Shown here: one piece after another, positions 38,395 through 48,900 of the stretch
How the letters are laid out: each line of letters starts with the position of its first letter
Numbering within the stretch: position 1 is the stretch's first letter
Source: Blastocladiella emersonii ATCC 22665
Taxonomy: Eukaryota; Blastocladiomycota; Blastocladiomycetes; Blastocladiales; Blastocladiaceae
Assembly: GCA_025594325.1 (NCBI GenBank)
Contig: JANHCV010000008.1
Span: 62,001 to 126,000 of the forward strand
Direction: 5' to 3'
DNA length: 64,000 nt
Notes under the pieces: model-generated
Seen by the model: the letters and a program-made list of their open reading frames with translations, nothing else
Databases searched by the model: none
Told to the model about the DNA's origin: nothing
Made by a program: the position numbers and the translations under genes

Positions 38395-39648
38395 TCATTC
38401 TACGGGGCGTGTATTGGTGGGAGCCGGCGCAATCTCACCGCTTGGTCGCGGTGCGGTACATTCATCTGCCGGACCGACACCACCCATCCCGACCATCCCC
38501 ACCGCGGCTGCCGCGGGTGGTGCAAACTCGGCCATCGTCATCGCAACACTCTCGGGATGCCCGTCACCCGCGCGCATCTTCCTTCGGATCGCCTGCGTGC
38601 GTCGGTGGTCACGCCGAACGACGTAGTCGAAGCACAGCTCGGCGACCGCCGTCAGCGCCGCCAGGAACACGATCAGGCCCTGGCGCAGGATCAGCGGGAC
38701 CGGCAGCAGGTACGCGCCGAACCAGCACGTCCACAGCGTGATGAAGATGAGCGTCGTTGAGCGGTAGCTCAGCGTCAGGGATTCTTGGAGCACGGCGACG
38801 CGGCGGCGCGGGAGCGCGGGCAGTGGTGGTGGGGGTGGTGCAGGGTCGGTAGGGGTGGTGGGGAGTGGACTGAGCAAGCCCGACCGCCCGACGAGAGAGC
38901 GCGACAGGTTGAGCGTGAGCGTCGACGAGCTGAGCGCCGACACCAATCGCGACGCCGACGACGTCTGCCCAAGCGGGCGCGGCGCAGGCACCGGCACGGG
39001 GTCCTCGAAGGCAACCGCGAGCGACTTGACCGTGGCCGTCGCGAGCGTGACGGGCAGCAGAATCGTCAAATACATGGCCCACCGCGGGTACGCCGGCCCC
39101 TCCGCCAACACCGCGGGGTCCATTCGCCCCGCCATCTCGACCAGCGTGAACACCCCGCTCCCCGCCTGCACCGCGAGCACGACGAGCGCGAGCGACGTGC
39201 ACGCGCCGACGAACCGCCGCTGCCACGCCTTGTCCGTCGCGGCGACCGCCGCGTACCGCCGCGACGCGTTGATGGTCACGATCGACGGGATCGGGAAGAT
39301 GAACACCAGGACGAGCGCGCGGCACGGGATCAGCGCGGTAGTGGGGCCGAAGACGAGAAGGTACGCCATGGCGGCGTAGTTGGCGGAACCGAACAGCGTC
39401 AGCAGACAGTGCAGCCACACGAGGTTCGCGCGCACCGCGTCGAGCCCGGGCACCCGCTTTCGTCGTGTCGTAGCATCCGCGGGCTGCTTCGGCCCGCTCC
39501 ACCGCCGCAGCAACGGGTTCGGGATCCCCGGAAACGACGAGCCCAGGAGCCACGTCATGCACAGGACTGAGAGCACCGCGCCCGCGCCGGATAGCCCCAT
39601 GGCCGCGGCCGCGATCGCGAGCGGGACCAGCGGCGGATGCATGGACAT
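38395..39648 (-). CDS. 7TM receptor-like protein, clade IV
   Basis: 417 residues, one exon, start MSMHPPLVPLAIAAAAMG. TM2 (DAVRANLVWLHCLLTLFGSA) and TM3 (LIPCRALVLVFIFPIPSIV) are followed by ASRRYAAVAATDKAWQRRF. TM5 ends KSLAVAFED. The third inner loop is about 80 residues and Pro-rich. TM6 is TLSYRSTTLIFITLW, and TM7 ends ELCFDYVVRRDHRRTQAIRRK. The tail contains SVAMTMAEFAPP and ends Pro-rich. The copy next to it (39808-41073) is decayed, leaving this the only intact typical clade IV gene. Confidence 0.85.
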   Translation of the reverse strand: MSMHPPLVPLAIAAAAMGLSGAGAVLSVLCMTWLLGSSFPGIPNPLLRRWSGPKQPADATTRRKRVPGLDAVRANLVWLHCLLTLFGSANYAAMAYLLVFGPTTALIPCRALVLVFIFPIPSIVTINASRRYAAVAATDKAWQRRFVGACTSLALVVLAVQAGSGVFTLVEMAGRMDPAVLAEGPAYPRWAMYLTILLPVTLATATVKSLAVAFEDPVPVPAPRPLGQTSSASRLVSALSSSTLTLNLSRSLVGRSGLLSPLPTTPTDPAPPPPPLPALPRRRVAVLQESLTLSYRSTTLIFITLWTCWFGAYLLPVPLILRQGLIVFLAALTAVAELCFDYVVRRDHRRTQAIRRKMRAGDGHPESVAMTMAEFAPPAAAAVGMVGMGGVGPADECTAPRPSGEIAPAPTNTRPVE

Positions 39649-39807
39649 GGTTGCATTATGGATGTTGCATGGAGTGGGTTACATTGAATGGAGGTGGATG
39701 AGGGGTCGGGGGAGAGGAGAGGAGGAGAGCACGGCTGTCTCGCGGAACGCACGTGGGCGCGAGACACTTTCGCGTCGCGTCCGGAACGGGTCAAAACCGG
39801 GGCCCGA

Positions 39808-41073
39808 TCATGGCGCCGGGTTTTCATTCGAGGACAGAATACACGCCGGCACCACTGTCGCACTCATCCCGGTCACAACCACCGCGGCGCCCTCAACAGC
39901 GGCCTCGCCCTTTTCTGGCGCCGCCGGCACCCCAACCACCGCGAACTCCGCCATCGTCATCGCCACACTCTCGGGATGCCCTTCCCCCGCACGCACCTTC
40001 CGCCGCAACTTCTGCGTGCGTCGATGATCGCGCCGGACGACGTAGTCGAAACACAGCTCGGTGACCGCGGCCACGGACGCGAGGAACGCGATGATCCCCT
40101 GGCGCAGGATAAGCGGGACCGGGTACGCACCGAACCAGCACGACCACATGTACACGAACACGGCCGTCGTCGACTTGTAGCTCAGGGTGAGGGACTCTTG
40201 TAGCGGCGCGATGCGGCGGCGTGGGAGCGTGGGCAGTGGGGGCGGCGGAGGGTGAGGGGTGGTGGGCGACGGCAGCGACGTGGCCGAGCTGGGCGACGAT
40301 GGCAACGGGACTTGCCCGCCCGGCCGCGCGAGCATTGAGCGTGACAGGGACATGGACAGCGTCGACGCGCTGAACGCGATCGGCAGGCGGACCGACGACG
40401 AGCTAGCGCGCGGCAACCCTTCTGTATCCTCGAACGCGACTGCGAGCGCCTTGACCGTGGTCCCCGCGACCGTGACCGGCAGGAGGAACGTGAGGTACAG
40501 CGCCCACCGCGGGTACGCCGGGCCCTCGGCCAGCACGTGCGGGGTTCATTTTCCCCGCCATGACGACGACCGTGAACAGCGCCGCGCCCTCCTGGACCGC
40601 GAGCACCAGCAGCGCGACGCCTGTGCACACGGCGACGACGCGGTGCTGCCAGTCGCGGCTCGCGGCGGCCACCGCGACGTACCGCCTTGCCGCGTTCACG
40701 GTCGCGATCGACGGGATCGGGGAGATGAACATCAGGACCAAAGCGCGGCGCGGTGATGGGGCCGTACACGAGAAGATAAGTCATGGCCATGTAGTTGGCG
40801 GACCCGAACAGCGCGAGGACGCAGTGCACCCACACGAGCTGCGCGCGGACGGGGTCGAGGCCCGGCAGGCGTTGCCGTCGGCGGGTTGTTGTGGGGACGG
40901 CGACGGCGGGGACGGACGCGCGCTTGCTCCACCGCCGCAGCGGGTTCGGGATCCCCGGGAACGTGGACCCGCGCATCCACGACATGCAGAGCACCGAGGA
41001 CCACCGCGCCGAGCGCGGCTACGGCCATGGACGCCGCCGCGGTGGGTAGCGGGACGAGCGGGAGCGTGGCCAT
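39808..41073 (-). pseudogene. Decayed clade IV 7TM gene
   Basis: It starts MATLPLVPLPTAAASMAV at 41073 and aligns with the intact gene at 38395 throughout, but three frame changes are needed. They lie after GAVVLGALH (about 41000), after VYGPITAP (about 40755) and after AGKMNP (about 40545). In between, TM2-TM3 (DPVRAQLVWVHCVLALFGSANY), TM4 (ALLVLAVQEGAALFTVVV), TM5, TM6 (TLSYKSTTAVFVYMW) and TM7 (ELCFDYVVRRDHRRTQKLRRK) remain readable. Each lesion looks like a one-base indel. A pseudogene is most likely, though assembly errors in GC-rich DNA could produce the same pattern. Confidence 0.75.
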
Positions 41074-41288
41074 ATCGAGATTTACATGTGTGCTGCAGCA
41101 GTCGCTTGCGTCGAGATCTTCAGGGGTCGGTCGCGGAGTAAGTATACATCCGAGGCCTCGGTGATCTGAACGAGTTCGCGGGCGCGGCGGCCGCGGTGTC
41201 TCGCGCCGCGTGTGGGACCTCGGGAGACGCGGAAAGTGCACTTTTGAGTGGAAACACGTTACGGGGAGGTATATAAAGGGCATATGGC

Positions 41289-42818
41289 CTAGTTGTTGTA
41301 GCCCTTCTCATTCAGGCACTGGTAGAGCGGGACCTGGACGTAGCCGTACTTGGCGAGCAGCGGGAGCGTGCGGTCGATCACGTTGGCCGTCTTCTGCTGG
41401 ATGTCGTGCTACGGCGCGCGTGCGATCATGGTCGAGGTCAGTTCCGCGTCCGAGCAGACACGAGCGAGAAAGCGAACGTACGCTGAGCGCGATATGGCTG
41501 TTGGACTTGGCCGGCGACTTGGCGAGCTCCGTGTCAAAGTACTTGACGATGCCGTCCTCGGTGGTCGCCGTCTGCCAGTCCTGGCTGTCGAGCGACCAGT
41601 AGATGACGCGGAACTTGAACTCGTTGTGCAGGATCGACATGACGTTGGCGTTGACGCTGCCGTACGGCGGACGGAAGAAGCGCGGCGTGTACCCGACAAT
41701 CGACTTGATGGCCTGGTTCGACCCGTTCACCTCAGAACGCACCTGCGTCGCCGTCAAAGTCGCGAGGTCGGCGTGGGTCTGACTGTGTGCCGCGAGCTGA
41801 TGCCCCGCCGCGTGCACCTGCTGCGCGATCGACCGGTACGAGTTGATGTTGGCGCCCACCATGAAGAAGGTCGCCTTCATGTTGGCCTTGGCCAGCGACG
41901 CGAGGATCCCGGCTGCACACGACGCGCACAGTTAGTGGTGGAGCTCCATGACCCATGAAATCGAGAATGACGTACGCGTAAGGGGGGACGGCCCGTCGTC
42001 CAGCGTGTACGCGAATGCGCCGGGCTTGCCGCACGACATGTACATGCCCCACTCGTCCTTGACGAAGGTGCCGCCCGCGAGCGACGCCACGGGCCGGAAC
42101 GTCAGCGGGTTGGCGACGGGCGCCGGGTACACGGACGTCGACACGCTACACGGTGCGGGGGCAGGTGAGATGTCATGTTCGGGGAACGAGTGGGAAGAGA
42201 CGCGTGCGTACCCGCTGGTCGGCTGCGGCGCCGTCGAGGTCACGGCCGTCGTCGTCGTGGTGGTGGTCGCGACGGCCGGGTCGGCGATGACCTTGACGAG
42301 GTGGATCTTGATCGGGCCGTCGAACGTGACACCCTACACATCCACGATCGTGAGCCACAAACCACGACGACCACCCAAAAGTAACGTACATCAGCGCGCT
42401 TCGGATCCGCGAGGCCGAACTGGGACATGGGGATCGTGGCCGCCGCACGAGCCACCGTCGCGGGCCCAACGATCGAGACGGCGGCCGAGTTGACGGCCCA
42501 GCTCGCGCACTTGGCGTCGCGCTGGCCAAAGTACACGTTGACCGCCTGGCGCGCGGACGTGGGCGTGTACTCGAAGTAGACGGCCTTGCCCGTCATGTCG
42601 TAGCACACGCCCGCGTCGCCCGAGAACGAGGTCCCGAAGTAGCCCGTCGACGACACGGTCGCGGTGCCCGCGGCGTACGTCACGCCGGAACCGCCGTGGT
42701 AGTACCCGAGCGAGTTGGTCGCCGTCTTGGACAGGTCGTCGACGACGAACGGCACGGTCTGCGCGCGAGAGAGGACAGCGAGGAGCGCCAGGAGGTAGAG
42801 GATCGAGACGGGTTTCAT
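41289..42818 (-). CDS. Secreted chitin deacetylase without CBM18 (CDA-2)
   Basis: Five exons (42818-42390, 42333-42212, 42145-41976, 41912-41482, 41408-41289), 423 residues. Signal peptide ILYLLALLAVLSRAQ. The shared N-terminal module (VVDDLSKTATNSLGYYHGGSGV...VYFEYTP...IKIHLVKVI) is followed by a Thr run and then directly by the NodB domain. Unlike CDA-1 and CDA-3 there is no chitin-binding type 18 domain. Catalytic motifs: TLDDGPSPLTPG, HSQTHADL, RFFRPPYGS, WSLDSQDW, LSHDI. Intron positions around DDG and HDI match CDA-1, showing common descent. It probably acts on soluble or nascent chitin. Confidence 0.9.
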
Positions 42819-43133
42819 GGTGGTGATGCTTGCTCGACGTGAGTGTGGAGTGCGGCGAGAGAGAGGGGGAAGGGGCAAGGCGCGGATTTGTACTGCACGC
42901 CCGCGAGTCTAACAATTGTGGCGGACTGACTGAGCAGGCCGTGTCTCGCACCGCGCGTCTCGCACCTCGCGCGTGACTGACCGCGCGCGCGCGACTGGTC
43001 ACGCGTCGCTCATCCGCGCCACGCTCGATCACTGAAACCATCACGCGCGGGAGAGAGCTCGCGCCACTTGGTGCAACGTCAAGAAGGACAAAATCTATAC
43101 CGTCTATCACACACACCAGTCCGCTCGACTCGC
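42819..43133. promoter_or_regulatory. Region upstream of CDA-2 with paired GTCTCGCAC
   Basis: 315 bp. GTGTCTCGCACCGCGCGTCTCGCACC lies at about 42941-42966 and CGCGCGCGCG follows, ending in a TCACGCGTCGCTC stretch near 42999. The words match those of the 7TM promoters. Confidence 0.5.
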
Positions 43134-44653
43134 TCACATGTACGAGCGCTCGTTGGTACAGACCATCAACGGCACAAGCGTGAACCCGTTGGCCTTAACC
43201 TGGTTCATCCAACGCCCGTACCCCTGGCTCGTCTTCTGCTGAATATCGTGCTGCAGCAGCGAGATATAGCTCTTGCGCGCGGGGTCGACGACCGTGGTGC
43301 GGTAGAACTCGGTGATACTCTCGACGGTCGTCTGGCTCTGCCAATCGTTCGTGTCGGGGCCCCAGTACACGACGCGGTACCCGGCGCGCGTCAGCTTGTC
43401 CATGATGGCCTGGTTGATGCTCCCGTACGGCGGGCGGAAGTAGCGCGGGCGCACGCCGACCGTCGTCGCGATCGCCGCCGACGCGCGCGTGATCTCGTCG
43501 TCGACTTGCGCCGAGGAAAGCGTCAAAAGGTTCGGATGGGTGTGGGTGTGTTGGGCGACGTGATGCCCCTGCGCGAGCACGCTGCGCGCAATCTCGGGGA
43601 ACTTGAGCACCTCGGTGCCGACCATGAAGAAGGTGGACTTGACGCCGGCGGACGCGAGCTGCGCCAGGATGGTGGGCGTCAGCGGACTCGGCCCGTCGTC
43701 CAGCGTCATGCTCGCCATGCCCGGCCACCCGCACGACACGAGCATGCCGAAATCGCCCGTCTCGAACTTGGGGTTGCGCAGCAGCGGCGAGGGAACCCAC
43801 AGGCGCGAGTCCGCGGGCGGCGTCGGGAACTTGGTGGTGGGCGGTGGCGTGACGGGCGTCGGCGAGGGCGTGGGCGACGGGGCGGCGCCGCAGGTCTGCA
43901 GGCCGAGGATGGGTTTCTGGTCGCACTGGCTTTGGCACTCTGTTCGCGGAGTGCTGAGTGAGCGGGTGGTTGCGTCGGAGCGAAGGCAACAGAGAACGTA
44001 CTGGTGCCGCAGTGGTCGGGCGAGGTGCCGCAGTACCCGTACTGCGAGCAGCACGCGCCGTTCGGGCACACTTTCTCGGCGCCGCACATGCCCTCGGCGA
44101 GGTTGGAGATGCACTGGCTCGCGGCAATTGTGGGGCGCGTAGTCGGCGCGGCCGTTGTCGACGTGGTGGGCGCCGCTGCCCCGATACTGACGCGGTGGAT
44201 GGTGATGGGCCCCTCCCACTGGACCCCGAACGCCTTCTTCGTATCGGCGCCCGCGAACGCGGCGAACGGGACCGTCGCCGTCGTCCGGGTCACGGCCGCA
44301 GGCCCCTTGATGGTAGCGGTACGCGCGGCGCCCTCGGCGGTGCACCCCTCAAAGTAGGTGACCTTGACGGCCTGGTTGGCGGCCGCCGGCGTGTAGTCGA
44401 AGACGAGCGCCTTGCCCGACACGTCGCGGCATGCGCCGCCGCCGGGCGCGACGACTTCCTCGAACCAGCCCAGCGACGAGATGATCTTGACCCCGCCCGG
44501 CACGTACGCGGCCAGCGCCCCGCCGCGCCACCCGCCGAGGTTGTTGCTGCCGCTGGCGATGGACGCGGCGCGGAGGGAAAAGTCGTCGACGAGCTGCGCG
44601 TGCGCGGCCGCGGCGAGGAGGGCGATGAGGACGAGCAAGGACGGTGGTGTCAT
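43134..44653 (-). CDS. Secreted chitin deacetylase with CBM18 (CDA-3)
   Basis: Two exons (44653-44002 and 43939-43134), 485 residues. Signal peptide LLVLIALLAAAAHAQ, the shared N-terminal module (DDFSLRAASIASG...VFDYTPAAANQAVKVTYFEGC...ITIHRVSI), a short Thr-rich linker and a chitin-binding type 18 domain (CGAEKVCPNGACCSQYGYCG, then KCQSQC). The NodB domain follows with [31 protein letters not shown] and LQHDI. The single intron lies inside the CBM18 as in CDA-1, but the other introns are absent, so introns were lost here or gained in CDA-1. Expected activity: chitin to chitosan outside the plasma membrane. Confidence 0.9.
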
Positions 44654-45243
44654 TTCTGATGGGTTGCGTGGTGGGAGAGCTGCAATGGCGGGGACCTATG
44701 GGGCTCTTGTAGGCGGACTCGCCGTGGCCGCCGGCAGCCGTGGAAGTGTTCTGGACGCAAGCGCAAGCGCAAGCAACGGAAATGAGGCCCGCAGCAGCAG
44801 CGGGGCAGCGGAACAATCAATCTCATTTGCTAGTGGCGCAGCGCGCGGTGAGTGGCTGCCGCTGGTGGTGGCGCAGCATCCGTGTTTCGGGTCGAACGAG
44901 ACAGGTGAAACGCGGGTTTCCGATCGCACGTGCGCGTGAAAACCGCGTTTTGCGGCCGCAGCGCAAACGCGACCTTCGCTGCGGCCGCCGACCAGCTTCG
45001 ATCGGCAGGCGAACCTTCTCCACCGCGCAACTCGGCGCACCCAATCAGCATGCAGCACGCCAACGCGGAGCAGCGAGAACGGGGAGCAGGGCAACCTTCT
45101 CGGAACGCGGCCGCGCCTTGGATCGCCGCTGGCCGCGCCGGGCCGCCTATATAAGGTGTGAGCCCGCCCGCCCCCGTTGACTGTCCTCCCGACAAAGCCG
45201 TCTTGCACACGGACTTGCACACCCACACGCACACGCACCCGCC
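44654..45243. promoter_or_regulatory. Divergent promoter region, CDA-3 and PhoD-like gene
   Basis: 590 bp between divergent starts. TATATAAG at 45148-45155 lies about 90 bp before the PhoD-like ATG. Purine/pyrimidine runs of AAGCGCAAGCGCAAGC type occur near 44759. No gene is seen. Confidence 0.55.
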
Positions 45244-47302
45244 ATGGTTTCGACCCGCGACGAGCGCCCCGACCTGGTCATGGGCGGCTACCGCGGCGCC
45301 CCTGCTCCCGCTGTCGACACGGACGCGCCCATCGACACGACGGGCCCGGCGTGCGGCGACGCGTACTACGGCCCGTACCTCAAGTTCCTCGGCACCGACG
45401 TCGCCACCTCCACGGCGCGCTACTCGGTGCTCGTCGTCGCCAAGCCCGACTGCACCGCCCCGCCCGCCGTCCGCGTGTACGCCGCGACGCTGCCCGCGAC
45501 GCCCGACTTGGCGCCGCGCGTCGTCGACGCGCCCGTCCTGCTCGACACCTTCGCCGACCACCGGTTCTGGCGCACCGAGCTCGCCGTGCCCATGCCCGCC
45601 GGGTTTGGCGGGGTCGAGATCCGCTACGCGGTCCCCGGCACGCGCAGCCGCTCGGGCGAGTACGCGTTCCACGTCCCCGGCCAAGACATGCAGTGGAACT
45701 GGGCGTTCACGTCGTGCAACGGGTTCTCGTCCGACGTGGCGCGCGGCGTCGAGCACGAGTATAACGGCATTGCCCCGCTGTGGCGCGACGTGCTCCGCAA
45801 GCACGACGAGGTCAAGTACCACGCCATGCTCGGCGGCGGCGACCAGGTCCGTCCTCTTTCTCACTCGCTCGCCTCCCTTCATCCGACCAGCGACTGACTC
45901 CCGAAAACAGGTCTACATGGACGCCGTCTGGGGCCTTCCCGAGCTCCAGCAGTGGCTCGACACCCCCGCCAAGGCCGACAAGGCGACGGCGCCCTTCACG
46001 CGCGGCATGAGCGACGCCGTGCACGGCTTCTACTTCGCCGAGTACCTGCGCCATTTCGCCAAGGACGGCTTCGCCGACGCGCTGGCCTCGATCCCGTCCA
46101 TGTTCGTGTGGGACGACCACGACATTTTCGACGGCTACGGGTCGTACCCGGGCTACCTGCAGTCGTCGCCCGTGTTCCGCGGCATGTTCATTGCCGCGCA
46201 GCGCTTCTACCTCCTGTTCCAGCACCACACCACCCTCGCCCTCGCCCGCGACGACGGGTACCTGGGGGTCGAGCGCGGCGGCCACACGGCGGTCCGCCAG
46301 ATGGGCCAGTACAACGCGGCGCTGCTCATCGACACCCGCACCGAGCGCTCGATTTCGGCGCTCCTGTCGCGCGGCTCGTGGGCGCTCATCGAGGACGCCC
46401 TGCGCACGCAGCTCGCGCCCACCACGCGCCACCTGTTCGTGTGCGCGACGGTGCCCATGGTGTACCCGCGCCTGCATGCCGAGTCGGCCATCTCGGTCGC
46501 GGGCATCGCGGCCAACGCCATCGGCAAGCTGGCCGGCAACGCGCCTTGGTTCGCGTCCCTGAAAAAGACGGGCGCGTTCAAGACCATCGTCAACTCGCTC
46601 GGCGAGCCCGAGCTGCTCGACGACCTCAACGACCACTGGACGTCGCCCAACCACGTCGCCGAGCGCAACGCCGCGCTCGCCATGCTGCTGCGCGTCGCGC
46701 GCGACCGCGCCAACCTGCGCGTCACCCTCGTCTCGGGCGACGTGCACTGCGGCGGCGCCGGCCACATCTTCCCGTCGTCGGTCCCCGCCGACCGCTGGCT
46801 CAACCACCCGGCGCACATGACGCAGATCATCTCGTCGGCCATCGGCAACCTGCCGCCGCCCGGCATTGTGATCCGCGCGCTCCACGCCGTCGCCGAGCCG
46901 CTCCCCGTCTCGGGCGCCGCGACCGCAGCCGACGCCGAGGATTTGGGCGACGAGCTCATCGAGGCCATGCTCGCGCCGTTCGACGTCGACGCCGGTAAGC
47001 CCGCGCAGCCGCTCCCCGCCGACCAGCGCGCGCTCATGGGCCGCCGGAACTGGTGCAGCGTGGAGCCGCGCGGCGTCATGGCGGGCACCGTCACGTTCGA
47101 GATCCGCGTCGAGATCAACAAGGGCGACCCGACCGGGACCACGCACGCGTACGCGGTGCCCGTCATGCCCAAGCTCACGGACGACGAGTTTGACGCGGTC
47201 AAGGACTACCTTGGCATGATGCACGCGACGACGGTGGAGACGTCCGCGGGTATGGTCGAGGTCGCTGAGATGGGCGGTGCGCGTCCGCTCGTCGGCATGT
47301 AA
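45244..47302 (+). CDS. PhoD-like metallophosphatase
   Basis: Two exons (45244-45846, 45911-47302), 664 residues, no signal peptide or membrane segment. Metal-binding signatures of the PhoD family are clear: GGGDQ at the exon junction, VWDDHDIFDGYGSY (about residue 290) and SGDVHCGG (about 500). The N-terminal 200 residues form a beta-rich domain with QDMQWNWAFTSCNGF. PhoD enzymes hydrolyse phosphate mono- or diesters using calcium and iron. Fungal cytosolic relatives of this length are known, but their substrates are mostly unclear. The intron starts GTCCGT and ends ACAG. It is a single-copy gene between chitin deacetylases and 7TM genes. Confidence 0.9.
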
Positions 47303-47350
47303 CTGTACCGGGAGCCGGGTTTTGAATACACACATTGCAGTCTACATTAT

Positions 47351-48541
47351 CTACCCCCTCGCCTTCTCCGCGCTGCTCGTGTGCGACACCACAGCCATCG
47401 ACCCCTGCGCGCCGACGCCCGACCGCCCCGGATCCCCTCCCCCATCCCCCGCAACCGTATCCTCAAAATGCATGACCGCGCGCTCGCGCCCGCCACGACT
47501 GCCCAACGCCGCCCTCGTCCGCACGATGCGCCGGAACTGCGCTTCCAGCAAAATCCCCACGCAGAAGATCAGGCTCGCGACGCTCGCCCGCAGGATGATC
47601 GACATGTACGCGCCCGCGGTCCCGAGGAACACGAGCGTGACCGCCCACCCGCCGACGTAGATGGCCGTCAGCAGGGAGTAGGTTTGCCGGATCGACGAGA
47701 GCAGGTGTTGCCGCTGGTGCGACGCGCTGCCGCGGCGCGCGGCGGCTTCTTCGATGCCGGCGGCGCCGCCGGCGCCGGGTTGGGTGTGTGAGGAAGAAGA
47801 GGTCGCGGAGCGCGGGAGCGTCGTGGAGCCGGCGCGGAGCACGTTGGCGACGGACGAGGACAGACGCGCATTGAGCCCGAGGCGCAAGCGCGACGACGAC
47901 GACGCGGCGGTCGAGGTGTTGCTGAAGGCGGTCCCGTACGCGTGGACGGTGCACGCGACGCCCCAGACGGCCTGGACGGCGTTGAGCACGAGCAGGATCC
48001 CCGGCAGCTCGTAGTTGACCCAGTCGAGGTCCGCCCTTGCCGCGTCATCGATCTGGTTGGACGCGATGATGTAGTTGACGGGCACCATGGCCACGGACAT
48101 GGTGACAGTGACGGGCGTGATGACGGCGTGGAACCTTGTGCGCTTGATGCAGATGGACGTGACGCGCTTGAGCATGGCCAGGTTGCTGAAGCTCGCCAGC
48201 AGGGAGGCTTGGATGCACGCCAGCGTCGTCAGGTCCGGGTAGTAGTTGCGGATCACGGGGAACGCGGGCTGCGCGAGCGCGTGCAGGTTCGCAGCGCACC
48301 ACGAGAACGCGGCGATCGAGCTCAGCGACATCACGTACGGCGCGTAGTCAAAGGTGCGGCATGTGCATGACCGTGAAGGGCGTAATCGGCTGCTGGTGTT
48401 GGATGATGGGGCTCGGACGTGGAGCAGGTAGATCTCGGCAAAGCTCACGCCCAGGCACGCCACGCACGCCACGGTCCCGAGCACCGTCAGGCTCACGAAC
48501 AGCGGGATCTCGGCCGGCGGCAGGTGGTAGTCTTTCATCAA
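47351..48541 (-). CDS. 7TM receptor-like protein, clade I
   Basis: 396 residues, one exon, start MMKDYHLPPAEIPLF, clearly like the genes at 10634 and 12085. TM2 begins FDYAPYVMSL. After TM3 comes KRVTSICIKRTRF. TM5 ends VHAYGTAFSNTS. The third inner loop has a Gly/Ala run. TM6 is RQTYSLLTAIYVGGW, and TM7 ends EAQFRRIVRTRA. The tail has ERAVMHFEDTV. It lies on the opposite strand from its 10-12 kb relatives, so the clade is dispersed over more than 40 kb. It overlaps no other gene and is 49 bp from the convergent PhoD-like stop. Confidence 0.85.
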   Translation of the reverse strand: MMKDYHLPPAEIPLFVSLTVLGTVACVACLGVSFAEIYLLHVRAPSSNTSSRLRPSRSCTCRTFDYAPYVMSLSSIAAFSWCAANLHALAQPAFPVIRNYYPDLTTLACIQASLLASFSNLAMLKRVTSICIKRTRFHAVITPVTVTMSVAMVPVNYIIASNQIDDAARADLDWVNYELPGILLVLNAVQAVWGVACTVHAYGTAFSNTSTAASSSSRLRLGLNARLSSSVANVLRAGSTTLPRSATSSSSHTQPGAGGAAGIEEAAARRGSASHQRQHLLSSIRQTYSLLTAIYVGGWAVTLVFLGTAGAYMSIILRASVASLIFCVGILLEAQFRRIVRTRAALGSRGGRERAVMHFEDTVAGDGGGDPGRSGVGAQGSMAVVSHTSSAEKARG

Positions 48542-48900
48542 TGATCAGTGTGCATGATGTGCTTGCATGGCAGGGCGGGGGCCACACGAGTATCAGTCAG
48601 GTGCAGTGTGTCCCGGCGATCCGAGCTGACCGCTGACCGAACCATGAGCGACCGATCGGTGGCACAAGGACGGAGACGTGCGCGAAAATGTTCGCAGCCG
48701 CGGCGCCACGCGCGACCGCGACGCGTCTCGCACCCGGCACGTGCGGATGTCTCGCGCGCTGCACGTGACGCCGCGGCGACGCGTCCAGCCGTCCGTCCGC
48801 TCGATCGACGTACGCATCGCGTCAGCTAAGTAGAACAGCGCATCTACAAAGAAACGCTTCAAACGCCGCCACCCCATGCATCCGTCCTACATGAAGCACC
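48542..48900. promoter_or_regulatory. Divergent 7TM promoter region with GTCTC boxes
   Basis: 359 bp between divergent 7TM genes. GACGCGTCTCGCACC near 48721-48734, GATGTCTCGCGC near 48746-48757 and CACGTGACG near 48762-48770 carry the box words of the family, here serving two genes. Confidence 0.5.

Noticed and set aside
45812-47335. 507-codon minus-strand frame across the PhoD-like gene
   Set aside because: The plus-strand frame has the PhoD metal motifs; the antisense translation is low-complexity and charged.
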